33,469 nt of DNA from Clostridia bacterium (GCA_029098305.1 JAQXOB010000004.1:1-33469), one strand, 5' to 3'. Positions 7,037 to 14,843 are shown, counted from the stretch's first letter. Made by a program: numbers and translations. The notes: generated by a model from the letters alone, not told the origin.

Positions 7037-7067
7037 AAAACATCCCTCCAATCATAATTCAATATGT

Positions 7068-7076
7068 ATTATAGCA
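7068..7076 (-). promoter_or_regulatory. Extended -10 promoter of ppa
   Basis: On the minus strand TGC-TATAAT (7068-7076) is an extended -10 element about 30 bases before the ppa TTG start. No clear -35 box is seen, as often happens with extended -10 promoters. Confidence 0.5.
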
Positions 7077-7149
7077 CACATTGATATCACTTTCTACCCT
7101 AATATTAATATTTTGCTTAATTTAAAGTATTTTACAAGATAAACATTGT

Positions 7150-7178
7150 AACACCATATGTTCAGATAGCATAAGATA
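7150..7178 (+). promoter_or_regulatory. Possible SigK-type (mother-cell) promoter
   Basis: AACA (7150-7153), a 16-base gap, and CATAAGATA (7170-7178) fit the Bacillus SigK pattern mACm-N16/17-CATAnnnTA. It lies about 80 bases before the Cys-rich gene. Between them is an imperfect palindrome, CGGTG...TGCAT/ATGCACCG (about 7190-7219), containing TATAAT. The pattern is short and could occur by chance. Confidence 0.35.
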
Positions 7179-7260
7179 TATTAATCTCACGGTGTGTATG
7201 CATTTATAATATGCACCGAGAGAACAATGCGGCTGAAAAACTTGATAGGAGGAAAATTTT

Positions 7261-8070
7261 ATGTCTGATACTTTAAACACAGGCTGCTGTGGCAGCGAAG
7301 AGGAAAACAATAACAATGAAGCTGTCTGCATAGACGTTATGCGTGTATATGACAGTTGTGGAAGTAAGGATTGCCTAGAAGACTTGATGGTCTATTTCTC
7401 TGAAGCAGACCAACTTATAATCAACAATGCTACAGGTGTTAAGATAAAGGATACAGAAATTATCAATGTGAACGTAGATATAGAATCTCTGCCATTCCAT
7501 AAAGGCTATTATTCGGTGAACATAACATACTATTTCAATGTGTTGCTTGAGGTTGTGACGCAGGTTAGCAGCGCTTCTACACTAGTAAAAGGACTGTGCA
7601 TATTCACAAAGCAAACAGTTATGTATGGCAGTGAGGGTAGCGTAAAGATGTACACATCGGCTGTTTCGACAGAAGAAACCGAAAATGTAAGCGTTAGCAA
7701 TCTTCCTAAAGCGAATGTGCAAACTGCCGATCCTATTTCACTAGGTTCAAAGCTGGTGTGCAACAATCCGAACATACCTACAGCACCATGCCAGTTTATC
7801 CCTGATAACATAGCAGCACTTTATGGTGGAACTTTTGCATCTGTTGGTGACAAGCACGTTCTTGTATCTATAGGATTATTCTCTATGGTGCAGATTGTTC
7901 GCAATGTGCAGATGCTTGTGCATGCTTATGATTATTGTATACCATGCAAAGAGTGCAAAACAATCTCTGACAATCCTTGTGAGATGTTCCACAGAATAAA
8001 CTTCCCAACAAATGAATTCTTCCCAGAAGGACAGCGTCAAAACTGTTGCGATCAACGTAATTCATTATAA
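7261..8070 (+). CDS. Conserved cysteine-rich protein, possibly spore-coat related
   Basis: A 269-residue soluble protein with at least 14 cysteines, including CC pairs near both ends and a CIPCKEC motif. There is no signal peptide or membrane segment. The core (IDVMRVYDSCGSKDCLEDLMVYF, followed by alternating strand-like stretches) resembles conserved Clostridia proteins of unknown function that I associate, from memory and weakly, with the spore surface. AGGAGG lies seven bases before ATG 7261. The possible SigK-type promoter upstream points the same way. It is monocistronic and ends in a strong terminator. Confidence 0.7.
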   Translation: MSDTLNTGCCGSEEENNNNEAVCIDVMRVYDSCGSKDCLEDLMVYFSEADQLIINNATGVKIKDTEIINVNVDIESLPFHKGYYSVNITYYFNVLLEVVTQVSSASTLVKGLCIFTKQTVMYGSEGSVKMYTSAVSTEETENVSVSNLPKANVQTADPISLGSKLVCNNPNIPTAPCQFIPDNIAALYGGTFASVGDKHVLVSIGLFSMVQIVRNVQMLVHAYDYCIPCKECKTISDNPCEMFHRINFPTNEFFPEGQRQNCCDQRNSL

Positions 8071-8081
8071 ACAAAAGTATA

Positions 8082-8115
8082 AGGCTTCTCTATAAAATTA
8101 TAGGGAAGCCTCTTT
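8082..8115 (+). terminator. Rho-independent terminator
   Basis: AGGCTTC-T-CTAT pairs with ATAG-G-GAAGCCT (8082-8111), followed by CTTT, closing the Cys-rich gene. Just after it, ATTTCGA/TCGAAAT (8135-8156) forms a small palindrome that may be an operator for the next gene. Confidence 0.8.
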
Positions 8116-8214
8116 AAAAAATTTTTTATATTTCATTTCGATGTTTATGTCGAAATTATTGCATTGTCGCGACGATTATTGGGAAGGCAATTTTATTTAA
8201 TAAGGAGAATGGAT

Positions 8215-9261
8215 ATGGCAGATTACTTATCAAAGGGTATTGATGTTTCTACTTGGCAGAAGGGTGTAGACTACAAAAGGGTTGCATCACAAAATATCAA
8301 ATTTGTACTATGCAGGGCAAGCTTCGGCTGGGAAGCTAATCAGAAGGACAATATGTTTGAAACACATATCAAGGGTTTTAAGTCTGTGGGTATACCTGTG
8401 GGTGCTTATCATTATTCCTATGCTACCACACCGGCAGAGGCAGAAAAAGAGGCAAAATACTTTTTGTCGTGCATCAAAGGTCATAAGTTTGAACTTCCTG
8501 TTTATTATGACATGGAGGAAAACAGTATGGCTAAAACCGGAAAAGCAAATTGTACAGCAATAGCAGAAAAATTCTGTGATATAGTGAGCAAAGCAGGATA
8601 TTTGGTTGGTATATATACTAATCCAAACTGGCTTGTTAATTATCTTGATTATAACAAGCTATTTCCAAAGTATGAGCTGTGGCTAGCACAATGGAGTACC
8701 CAAAAGGATTATTCATGCGGTATATGGCAATATGGAGGTTCTACAAATTATATAGAGTCTACAAAACTTGATGGAATAAGCGGTAATGTCGACAAAAATT
8801 ATATGTATAAGGATTATCCATCTATTATAAAAACTAAGGGACTAAATGGTTTTTCTAAAACAACTCCCGAAGAGTCTACATCTAACCCATCAGCAGGAGA
8901 AACATCTAATGATGATAAGATAGATGACAATTCATATATCGTTTACACAGTTAAAAAGGGTGATACCCTATCAGAGATAGCCCTAAAATATAGCACAACA
9001 GTTGAAAAGCTTGCAAAAGACAATAATATTTCTAATCCAAATTTAATCTATGTTGGCCAAAAGATAAAAATTAGCTCGGAAGCAAACAAGCCAGACACCA
9101 CTGGTAACAAGAAATATATCACATATACAGTGAAGCCAGGTGATACACTCTATTCAATAGCAAATAGATATAAAACCAGTATTGAAAAGATTGTAGCAGA
9201 TAATGGTATAAAAAATCCAAATTTAATATATGCAGACCAAAAGCTAAAGATTTTTATATAG
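8215..9261 (+). CDS. GH25 lysozyme with two LysM repeats
   Basis: A 348-residue wall hydrolase. Residues 5-205 are a glycoside hydrolase 25 (Chalaropsis-type lysozyme) domain: [13 protein letters not shown] at the N-terminus, the catalytic pair Asp99/Glu101 in YYDMEEN, and WLAQWS near the end. This family cleaves the N-acetylmuramic acid beta-1,4 bond. After a Ser/Thr/Asp-rich linker come two LysM peptidoglycan-binding repeats (about 243-287 and 305-348, each with the GDTL core). There is no signal peptide, so export would need a holin, as for phage endolysins. ATG 8215 lies seven bases after AAGGAG. The adjacent holin gene is broken. Confidence 0.93.
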   Translation: MADYLSKGIDVSTWQKGVDYKRVASQNIKFVLCRASFGWEANQKDNMFETHIKGFKSVGIPVGAYHYSYATTPAEAEKEAKYFLSCIKGHKFELPVYYDMEENSMAKTGKANCTAIAEKFCDIVSKAGYLVGIYTNPNWLVNYLDYNKLFPKYELWLAQWSTQKDYSCGIWQYGGSTNYIESTKLDGISGNVDKNYMYKDYPSIIKTKGLNGFSKTTPEESTSNPSAGETSNDDKIDDNSYIVYTVKKGDTLSEIALKYSTTVEKLAKDNNISNPNLIYVGQKIKISSEANKPDTTGNKKYITYTVKPGDTLYSIANRYKTSIEKIVADNGIKNPNLIYADQKLKIFI

Positions 9262-9305
9262 TTCATATAATGCATTGTTTGCACTACATTTAGGGAGTGA
9301 CATAT

Positions 9306-9827
9306 GTGAACCTAATTAAAAGTGTCATAACTGAAAATATAATACTATTTAATAGGATAAGCGTTAATTTTTCTATTGTTGGTGGGTCTGTAGTATGGTT
9401 TTTGGGAGGATTTGATACGCTGATAATTGCACTGATTAGCATGACTATATTAGACTAAATTACCGGTGTAGTAAAGGCTATATATCTCAAAAAACTATCA
9501 ATCAGCTTAGGGCTTAGGGGAATAATCAAAAAAGCAGTTATTTATCTGATTGTTGGAGTTAGCGTTATAGTACAAAGAATTTTACCGGATGCTATACCAA
9601 TTAGAGAAATTACTATAATCTTTTTTATTTGCAATGAAGGTCTGTCTGTTCTGGAAAATGCTTCTGCGATTATACCACTTCCTGAAAAATTAAAGAAAGT
9701 GTTGCTCCGGCTTAAAAGATCAGCAGATGAAGAGGAACAGACAGCGGATGAAAAATCTGCCATGAATGTTGAAAATGATAGTGAGAAAAAAGAGAATGCG
9801 GAAAATGATAACAATAAAAATGAATAG
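9306..9827 (+). pseudogene. Phage holin (TcdE/phi-type), interrupted by TAA
   Basis: GTG 9306, nine to ten bases after AGGGAG, opens a frame for a holin of the Clostridium toxin-secretion/lysis type. Codon 51 is TAA (9456-9458), exactly where the conserved Asp-Tyr-x-Thr-Gly motif needs Tyr (LD-stop-ITGVVKA). A one-base change from TAT or TAC explains it. Downstream the frame continues intact to TAG 9825-9827, including GLRGIIKKAVIYLIVGVSVIVQ and FFICNEGLSVLENA, then a long acidic tail (EEEQTADE, NDSEKKENAEN). The reading frame otherwise shows no decay, suggesting a recent mutation or a sequence error. It follows the GH25 lysozyme by 44 bases. Confidence 0.8.
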
Positions 9828-9866
9828 ATTTTAAAAGACTGCGATTATGCAGAGGAGGTGTTCTTA

Positions 9867-11159
9867 ATGAACAAAAGACAAAGAAAAAAATTAATGAATA
9901 TGATATCATCAGCAGGCCTGCTTCCATCTGCCTATGAAAGATTAGATTATATAGAGTCTACAGGAGGACAATATATAGAAGCTATAAATAGCGAAGATGC
10001 CTATAATCTATTTTCAGGCTTAAAGATGGAAACAGAGCAGGCTATTACCAGACCAAAGGCACAAAGTGAGGGTGCAGGTAATCTAACAGGGTTTAATATT
10101 TCAACAACATCGAATGACTTGTACTATCGCACTACAACTCCTAATGCTCCTAATTATACTGATGTACCGGTCAAACTAGATGAGATACACAAGATATGTA
10201 CATATTTTAAAGGTAGTAACGCACAGATTTCTGTGGATGATAAACCGACAAAAGTCTCTAACGTAGAAAATTTAGCTCAGAAAAAACCACTACTGTTATT
10301 TTCACACGGAAGCAATCTGAATCAAAGGTGTTGTGCAAAAAAATATAGTTGCAAAATTTGGGCTGATAATTATGCTAAATTGGGATACAAAAAATCACTG
10401 ATACGTGATTTTATTCCTTGTTATCGAAAGTCGGACAAAGAGATTGGGATGTATGATTTAATTACAAAAAAATTTTATGCCAATTCCGGACAAGGTATGT
10501 TTAGATCTTCTCCAAATGTGGATGTACCGTTTTCAAATTTCCAGTCGGTAGAATATATTGAGTCTACAGGAACGCAGTACATAAATTCATTTGTTAATAA
10601 TACGATCAGTGAAAACAGAAATCTTAGAGTGATAGCTGATGTGGAATTTTCTGGTGATGCGACAGGGGTTATGTTTGGTATGTCACCATCCGGAAAGGAA
10701 AGTGAGAGATTTTCTTTTGCTGTGTCTAATGATAAGTGGTCATTAAGAACAGGTGGATATACATTAAACTCATCATCAATAGTTGAACCTAATGTGAGAT
10801 ACGGTATAGAGATATATATATCACCAGATTTGCGCACAATTACAGTTAATAACGAATTAGTTGGCACAGATGTTAGGAATACAATAGTAAACGAAATGAT
10901 AGAACCATTCTTTTTGTTTGTCGATCATATTTGCAAAGACGATGATGGCGGAAACATTTGTTCTGAGTGTTCATATCTTAAGCTGTATTCGCTTAAAATC
11001 TATGAAAACGACGTTTTGATACGTGACTATATTCCATGTTACAAAACTAGTGATGAGAATAATATAGGATTATACGAGAAGGTAGAGAAGAGATTTTACG
11101 GAAACGATGGAACAGGAATTTTTTTGAAAGGAGAAGACGTATATGTTAGCGAAAATTAA
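9867..11159 (+). CDS. Tandem LamG/ConA-like protein (phage fibre type)
   Basis: A 430-residue protein made of two copies of a concanavalin/LamG-like module (about 23-212 and 225-430). Each starts with a YIESTGxQYI motif and ends with an IRDFIPCYRKSD or IRDYIPCYKTSD segment, then a K-FY-N-GxGxF closing strand. Such modules are common in phage tail-fibre or adhesin-type proteins of gut Firmicutes and probably bind carbohydrate. There is no signal peptide. ATG 9867 lies eight bases after AGGAGG. The gene overlaps the next by 17 bases, so it begins the tightly packed part of the cassette. Confidence 0.75.
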   Translation: MNKRQRKKLMNMISSAGLLPSAYERLDYIESTGGQYIEAINSEDAYNLFSGLKMETEQAITRPKAQSEGAGNLTGFNISTTSNDLYYRTTTPNAPNYTDVPVKLDEIHKICTYFKGSNAQISVDDKPTKVSNVENLAQKKPLLLFSHGSNLNQRCCAKKYSCKIWADNYAKLGYKKSLIRDFIPCYRKSDKEIGMYDLITKKFYANSGQGMFRSSPNVDVPFSNFQSVEYIESTGTQYINSFVNNTISENRNLRVIADVEFSGDATGVMFGMSPSGKESERFSFAVSNDKWSLRTGGYTLNSSSIVEPNVRYGIEIYISPDLRTITVNNELVGTDVRNTIVNEMIEPFFLFVDHICKDDDGGNICSECSYLKLYSLKIYENDVLIRDYIPCYKTSDENNIGLYEKVEKRFYGNDGTGIFLKGEDVYVSEN

Positions 11160-11922
11160 ATCAATGTACACAATTGAAATATTCCCAGGGTGGATTAAAG
11201 AAGATGGCGTTATTTATACTAACGATTCGGCAAAGCAAAAAGCAGTAAGTCAAGGTTGGAAAGAGGTTTTAGTTGACGAGATGCCACGATACGATGCAAA
11301 CCAGTTTTTGCAGAGTTATTATACAGAAGATGATAATTATATATATAAAAAATGGGAAATTGTATCCTCAAACGAAGACGAGGAAATTTTACATTCTATT
11401 AACACTATAAAAGTTAATGGTGTTGAGAAAGAGATAGTTGATAAAACAGTTGATATTTGCGTTCCAACTAAAACAAGCGATTTGGTAAATGATAGTGGTT
11501 TTTTAACTGCTCATCAAGATATCAGCGGAAAAGTAGATAAAGAAGAGGGTAAAGGTCTATCTCAGAATGATTTTAGTGATCAGTATAAGACTCAATTAGA
11601 TAATCTAAATGTTCCGACAAAAACAAGTGAGTTGGTAAATGATAGTGGTTATCTCTCAGCGACTAGATATACAAATACTTTAGTGTTAATAACTGATTTT
11701 ATCGAAGATAGCACTTTTGAAGATTATCCTTACAGGGCTGATATTAGTATAGAGAGTGTAAGAAGTGAAGACTACGCAAATATTAGTTTTGCATTGTCTG
11801 ATGTACAATCAAAAAATTATGCTTCTATATGCACTACAGATGATGGAAAAATATCGATCTATGCTATGGAAATACCGTCAGCAGACGTTACTATACCTTT
11901 AATCGAGGTGATAAAAGTATGA
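11143..11922 (+). CDS. Phage tail-fibre/linker-type protein
   Basis: A 259-residue protein with two copies of a fibre linker, VPTKTSDLVNDSGFL and VPTKTSELVNDSGYL, 50 residues apart (DNA copies at 11461 and 11611). Between them is KVDKEEGKGLSQNDFSDQYK, a motif typical of phage tail fibres and baseplate upper proteins. The N-terminus (about 1-75) resembles a small cap domain, and the C-terminus is beta-rich. It shares both linker motifs with the isolated gene at 30897-31844. ATG 11143 lies ten bases after AAAGGAG. It overlaps both neighbours, by 17 bases upstream and 4 (ATGA) downstream. Confidence 0.75.
   Translation: MLAKIKSMYTIEIFPGWIKEDGVIYTNDSAKQKAVSQGWKEVLVDEMPRYDANQFLQSYYTEDDNYIYKKWEIVSSNEDEEILHSINTIKVNGVEKEIVDKTVDICVPTKTSDLVNDSGFLTAHQDISGKVDKEEGKGLSQNDFSDQYKTQLDNLNVPTKTSELVNDSGYLSATRYTNTLVLITDFIEDSTFEDYPYRADISIESVRSEDYANISFALSDVQSKNYASICTTDDGKISIYAMEIPSADVTIPLIEVIKV
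11461..11660 (+). repeat. Two copies of the PTKTS fibre-linker repeat
   Basis: Positions 11461-11510 and 11611-11660 are near-identical 50-bp segments, both encoding VPTKTS-(D/E)-LVNDSG-(F/Y). The spacing is exactly 150 bp (50 residues), so the fibre protein carries an internal modular duplication that could expand or contract. Confidence 0.7.
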
Positions 11923-12713
11923 TAGGAAATACCAATTCTGTTATAGGTGGCGGTAAAGATAGTTTGGATTTGCGTTTTCAAGGTAAGCTCAAGAAGTATA
12001 CTATACCAGATGGAGTTACTAACATACGCCCGTATATGTTTCGTGATAGTGGCGAATATGTTGGTGGGACAACTTTCACTTTAGCAGACAGTATAGAATC
12101 TATAGAAAGCTATGCTTTTGCGAGAACAATACGACTTCCTTATCTTGCTCCGGGAAATACAATAATGAATATTCCAAGTAATTTAAAGACACTTGGTGCC
12201 TATAGCTTTTCGGGCTGTAATTTTCCAAATGACCTTATTCTTCCTGAAGGACTCACTTCAATAGACAAGGCATTTTATTTAATTTCCGCAAACAATGTGG
12301 TGATACCATCAACAGTAAAAACATTGGGAGACCAGATTTTTAGTTGTGCTAATATAACTTCGGCAATTATCAGAAATGGTGTTACCAAAATCACAGGTAG
12401 AGTGTTTGAACAGAGTACAATAACCACTGTTTATATTCCTAATTCTATCACGTCAATTACTACAACATCTTCACCATTTGTGAAATGTACCGCACTCGAA
12501 TTTGTAACTATAGAAGATGGATTTAACGCAGATAATTTAAAATTAAGTGATAGCACCAAGTATTCTGCAGAAACAATAGTATCATGGCTCGAAGCACTTG
12601 CGGATAGGACAGGGCAAGATACATATACACTAACAATAGGTGCAACTAATTTAGCAAAATTAACCGCAGAAGATATCGCAATAGCGACATCTAAAAACTG
12701 GACTTTAGCATAA
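11919..12713 (+). CDS. BspA-type leucine-rich repeat protein
   Basis: A 264-residue protein of LRR_5 (BspA) repeats: repeated I-P-x-x-x-x-x-I/L-x-x-x-x-F patterns such as YTIPDGVTNIRPYMF, LPEGLTSIDKAFY, VIPSTVKTLGDQIF, and YIPNSITSITTT, covering about residues 15-205. A short C-terminal domain follows. These repeats are found in surface adhesins of gut and oral bacteria and sometimes in phage receptor-binding proteins. There is no signal peptide or anchor, which favours a virion-like or holin-released protein. Its ATG overlaps the upstream stop (ATGA), indicating coupled translation. Confidence 0.8.
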   Translation: MIGNTNSVIGGGKDSLDLRFQGKLKKYTIPDGVTNIRPYMFRDSGEYVGGTTFTLADSIESIESYAFARTIRLPYLAPGNTIMNIPSNLKTLGAYSFSGCNFPNDLILPEGLTSIDKAFYLISANNVVIPSTVKTLGDQIFSCANITSAIIRNGVTKITGRVFEQSTITTVYIPNSITSITTTSSPFVKCTALEFVTIEDGFNADNLKLSDSTKYSAETIVSWLEALADRTGQDTYTLTIGATNLAKLTAEDIAIATSKNWTLA

Positions 12714-12729
12714 AAGGAGATGAAATAAA

Positions 12730-12933
12730 ATGGTAGAAACAAAAGAAACTGTAATTTTAAGAAAGCTTGAAGCATCTGAGGGTATGGAAATCACAGATGT
12801 AAAAACAGAAAATCTAAGAGCAAAGATTGTATATCTTGGCTGTGAGGATAGTCCAAATAATTATAAGGAAATTCCGGAGGGAACACCTGTTCCGGAGGAT
12901 ATTGAGGAAGTGGAGGAATCAGTGGATGATTAA
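12730..12933 (+). CDS. Small acidic cassette protein
   Basis: A 67-residue acidic protein without a recognised domain. AAGGAG lies nine bases before ATG 12730. Its position between fibre genes and the holin, and its size, match the small XkdX-like or hypothetical proteins that sit before holin genes in many Firmicute phages. The C-terminus (VPEDIEEVEESVDD) is strongly acidic. It overlaps the start of the holin gene by eight bases. Confidence 0.65.
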   Translation: MVETKETVILRKLEASEGMEITDVKTENLRAKIVYLGCEDSPNNYKEIPEGTPVPEDIEEVEESVDD

Positions 12934-13360
12934 CTACAGTTTTAAAGATTTATTAGTTTTTATAGTTGGTTGTATCGGAGGTGCAATATCAACAGTATTC
13001 GGAGGTTGGACACAGGGCATGACGGCACTAATAATAATGATGGCTATTGATTACATAACAGGACTATTAGTCGCTGGGGTGTTTAAAAAATCACCAAAAA
13101 CTAAGACAGGCGCTCTACAGTCTAAAGCTGGGCTTAAAGGCTTGTGCAAAAAGGGAGTAATGCTGTTAATAGTGCTTGTGGCGGTGCAACTTGATACTGT
13201 GCTATCAACGACATTTGTAAAGGATGCAGCGGTAATTGGATTTATGACAAATGAAATGATATCAATCGTTGAAAATGCCGGTTTAATGGGCATACCGATA
13301 CCAAAACCGATAACAAAGGCTATTGATTTGTTGAAGCAGAGGGAGGATGTAAAAAAATGA
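12926..13360 (+). CDS. Phage holin (TcdE/phi-type), intact
   Basis: A 144-residue membrane protein of the toxin-secretion/phage-lysis holin family. Membrane segments lie at about 9-27, 30-52 and 75-95. The conserved D-Y-x-T-G motif is intact (MAIDYITGLLVAG), as is FMTNEMISIVENAGLMGIPIP, the family's C-terminal hallmark. Holins form pores that let lysins reach the wall, and TcdE-type relatives help release large toxins. The ATG at 12926 is nine bases after GGAGG. The gene overlaps its neighbours on both sides (8 and 4 bases). It is the working version of the broken holin at 9306-9827, but the two are diverged, not a recent duplication. Confidence 0.92.
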   Translation: MINYSFKDLLVFIVGCIGGAISTVFGGWTQGMTALIIMMAIDYITGLLVAGVFKKSPKTKTGALQSKAGLKGLCKKGVMLLIVLVAVQLDTVLSTTFVKDAAVIGFMTNEMISIVENAGLMGIPIPKPITKAIDLLKQREDVKK

Positions 13361-14214
13361 AAGTAAATAAAAAGATACGATATGCTACAAAAAATCTATG
13401 CTATAAAGCAGCAGAAAGGATAACACCAAAAGGCATAATGATACATAGCACAGCTTGCCCCGGTGTGATGGCTGACAGATTTGCAACAGCATTTAACCAG
13501 CCTATGCCTAATGGCTACGAGGTGTGCTGTCATGGTTTTTTAGATACTGAGGCCTACATACAAATACTCCCTCATAACTACAATGGTTGGCATGCAGGTG
13601 GTAGCGCAAATAACAGCTATATCGGTATAGAGCTGTGCGAACCCTATAAGTATAGCGACAAGATTTATTTTGATAAAATAAAAAAGTGTGCGATTAGTCT
13701 GTGTGCTGATTTGTGCCAGCAGTATGATATATCAGTATCAAAGATAACAACCCACTGCGAGGGCTACCAAAATGGCATAGCAAGCAATCACAGCGATATA
13801 GATCACTGGTGGAAGAAATATCACAATTACACAATATCAAACTTTAGAAAAGATGTAAAAAAAGAATTGGAGGAGCGTAGAATGGCAACTAAATATGTAA
13901 AAGGTGACAGCTGTATTGGATTACTGGGCATTAAGGAACAACTAATCATGTTGTATAAGGCAAAGGTTATCAAATCTAAGGTGGCAGAGGATAAGGGTTT
14001 CGGCGATGGCACTTTGAACGCCATAAAAGAGGTCCAGAAGCTTTCAGGGTTAAAGGTCACAGGAGAGATTGACGAAACAACTGTCAAAGCTGTTGCTAAG
14101 CTTGTAAATTCACAGCCAAAGTTATTAGCTGACAGTGGTGATGTAAACGCTGATGGCAAGGTAAACATGGAGGATGTGACAACCTTGCAACAGAAGATTG
14201 CAGGGCTTAAATAA
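13357..14214 (+). CDS. N-acetylmuramoyl-L-alanine amidase with dockerin repeat
   Basis: A 285-residue endolysin-like amidase. Residues 1-165 are an Amidase_2/PGRP domain, with GIMIHSTA (zinc His30), WHAGG, GIELCEP, TTHCEGY and HSDIDHWW near the zinc site. It cleaves the bond between muramic acid and L-alanine. Residues about 180-255 resemble a peptidoglycan-binding fold (FGDGTLNAIKEVQKLSGL). The last 23 residues are one dockerin-type calcium-binding repeat (GDVNADGKVNMEDVTTLQQK). A full dockerin needs two, so this is a half dockerin, unless repeats pair between molecules. There is no signal peptide. The ATG overlaps the holin stop by four bases. Confidence 0.9.
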   Translation: MKVNKKIRYATKNLCYKAAERITPKGIMIHSTACPGVMADRFATAFNQPMPNGYEVCCHGFLDTEAYIQILPHNYNGWHAGGSANNSYIGIELCEPYKYSDKIYFDKIKKCAISLCADLCQQYDISVSKITTHCEGYQNGIASNHSDIDHWWKKYHNYTISNFRKDVKKELEERRMATKYVKGDSCIGLLGIKEQLIMLYKAKVIKSKVAEDKGFGDGTLNAIKEVQKLSGLKVTGEIDETTVKAVAKLVNSQPKLLADSGDVNADGKVNMEDVTTLQQKIAGLK

Positions 14215-14224
14215 GTAAAGTATT

Positions 14225-14266
14225 AAAACCGCTCGGGCAGAATTTGAAATCTGTTCGGGCGGTTTT
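14225..14266 (+). terminator. Terminator of the lysis cassette
   Basis: AAAACCGC (14225-14232) pairs with GCGGTTTT (14259-14266), with an inner CAGA/TCTG stem. It lies 11 bases after the amidase stop. Confidence 0.8.
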
Positions 14267-14276
14267 AAAAAATTAT

Positions 14277-14333
14277 AAGGTGTATCTTTTTGATGATGCT
14301 ACAAAAGTCATAGCACCTAAAGAGTGGGCATGA
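14277..14333 (+). pseudogene. Possible 3' remnant of a lost gene
   Basis: Between two terminators an 18-codon open stretch ends in TGA and reads KVYLFDDATKVIAPKEWA. It has the look of a protein C-terminus but no start, ribosome site or body. It may be the tail of a deleted gene or chance. Its presence would explain why a second terminator follows so closely. Confidence 0.25.
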
Positions 14334-14350
14334 TATTTAAATATATTTAC

Positions 14351-14382
14351 AAGGGTAACGCTTTCAGCGTTGCCCTTTTTTA
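14351..14382 (+). terminator. Second terminator
   Basis: GGGTAACGC pairs with GCGTTGCCC (one G-T pair), followed by six T. It has no intact gene directly upstream. The following stretch 14383-14535 holds only two direct copies of ATTGAATGC (14462 and 14473). Confidence 0.75.
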
Positions 14383-14535
14383 TAATTTTCGTAATTTTAC
14401 GAAGAGATATGGGGAAATTGTTTTTGTCTAAAAACTGTGCATTTTTTGTGACAAGAACTCGATTGAATGCTAATTGAATGCAACGACAAAGAATTCATAC
14501 ATAAACTTAACGTATACTCAATTTTATAAAAATAT

Positions 14536-14583
14536 AAAAAAACAACGTATAGCCTAAGTTTATAATACTTTGACTATACGTTG
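14536..14583 (-). terminator. Terminator of tRNA-Leu(CAG)
   Basis: CAACGTATAG (14543-14552) pairs perfectly with CTATACGTTG (14574-14583), and an inner AAGT/ACTT pairing tightens the loop. On the minus strand it is followed by seven T (14536-14542). Confidence 0.8.
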
Positions 14584-14607
14584 GATTGCATTTTAAAAAT
14601 GCCTTTT

Positions 14608-14694
14608 TGGTGCAGGTAACAGGACTTGAACCTGCATGAAATTGCTTTCATATGGACCTGAACCATACGCGTCTGCCAATTCCGCCATACCTGC
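14608..14694 (-). tRNA. tRNA-Leu (anticodon CAG)
   Basis: On the minus strand: acceptor GCAGGTA/TACCTGC, D arm with GGCGGAATTGGCAGAC, anticodon stem TATGG/CCATA with loop TTCAGGT (anticodon CAG), class II variable arm TGAAA/TTTCA, T arm GCAGG-TTCAAGT-CCTGT, discriminator A and encoded CCA. It reads CUG leucine codons. The phage-like cassette lies against its 3' side. I do not see a convincing promoter upstream (14695-14843). Confidence 0.96.
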
Positions 14695-14843
14695 ACATAT
14701 TATAATAATAATCCTAATTTTTACACGGCGGACCTAACCGAGGTGAAAACAAAATCTGTTCCAAATCACACGAATATTCTACATTATTTCATCAAGAAAT
14801 GCAATAGTTTTTTGGGAAATTTTGAAATTTTGAAAAGCAAATT

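Noticed and set aside
8215-13360. Recent duplication of the lysozyme-holin pair
   Set aside because: The two holins differ too much in sequence, and the second lysin is an amidase rather than GH25. Separate acquisition is more likely.
14536-14583. CAACGTATAG inverted repeat as a transposon end
   Set aside because: It has a T-run on the minus strand directly downstream of the tRNA, which fits a terminator, and there is no transposase or target duplication.
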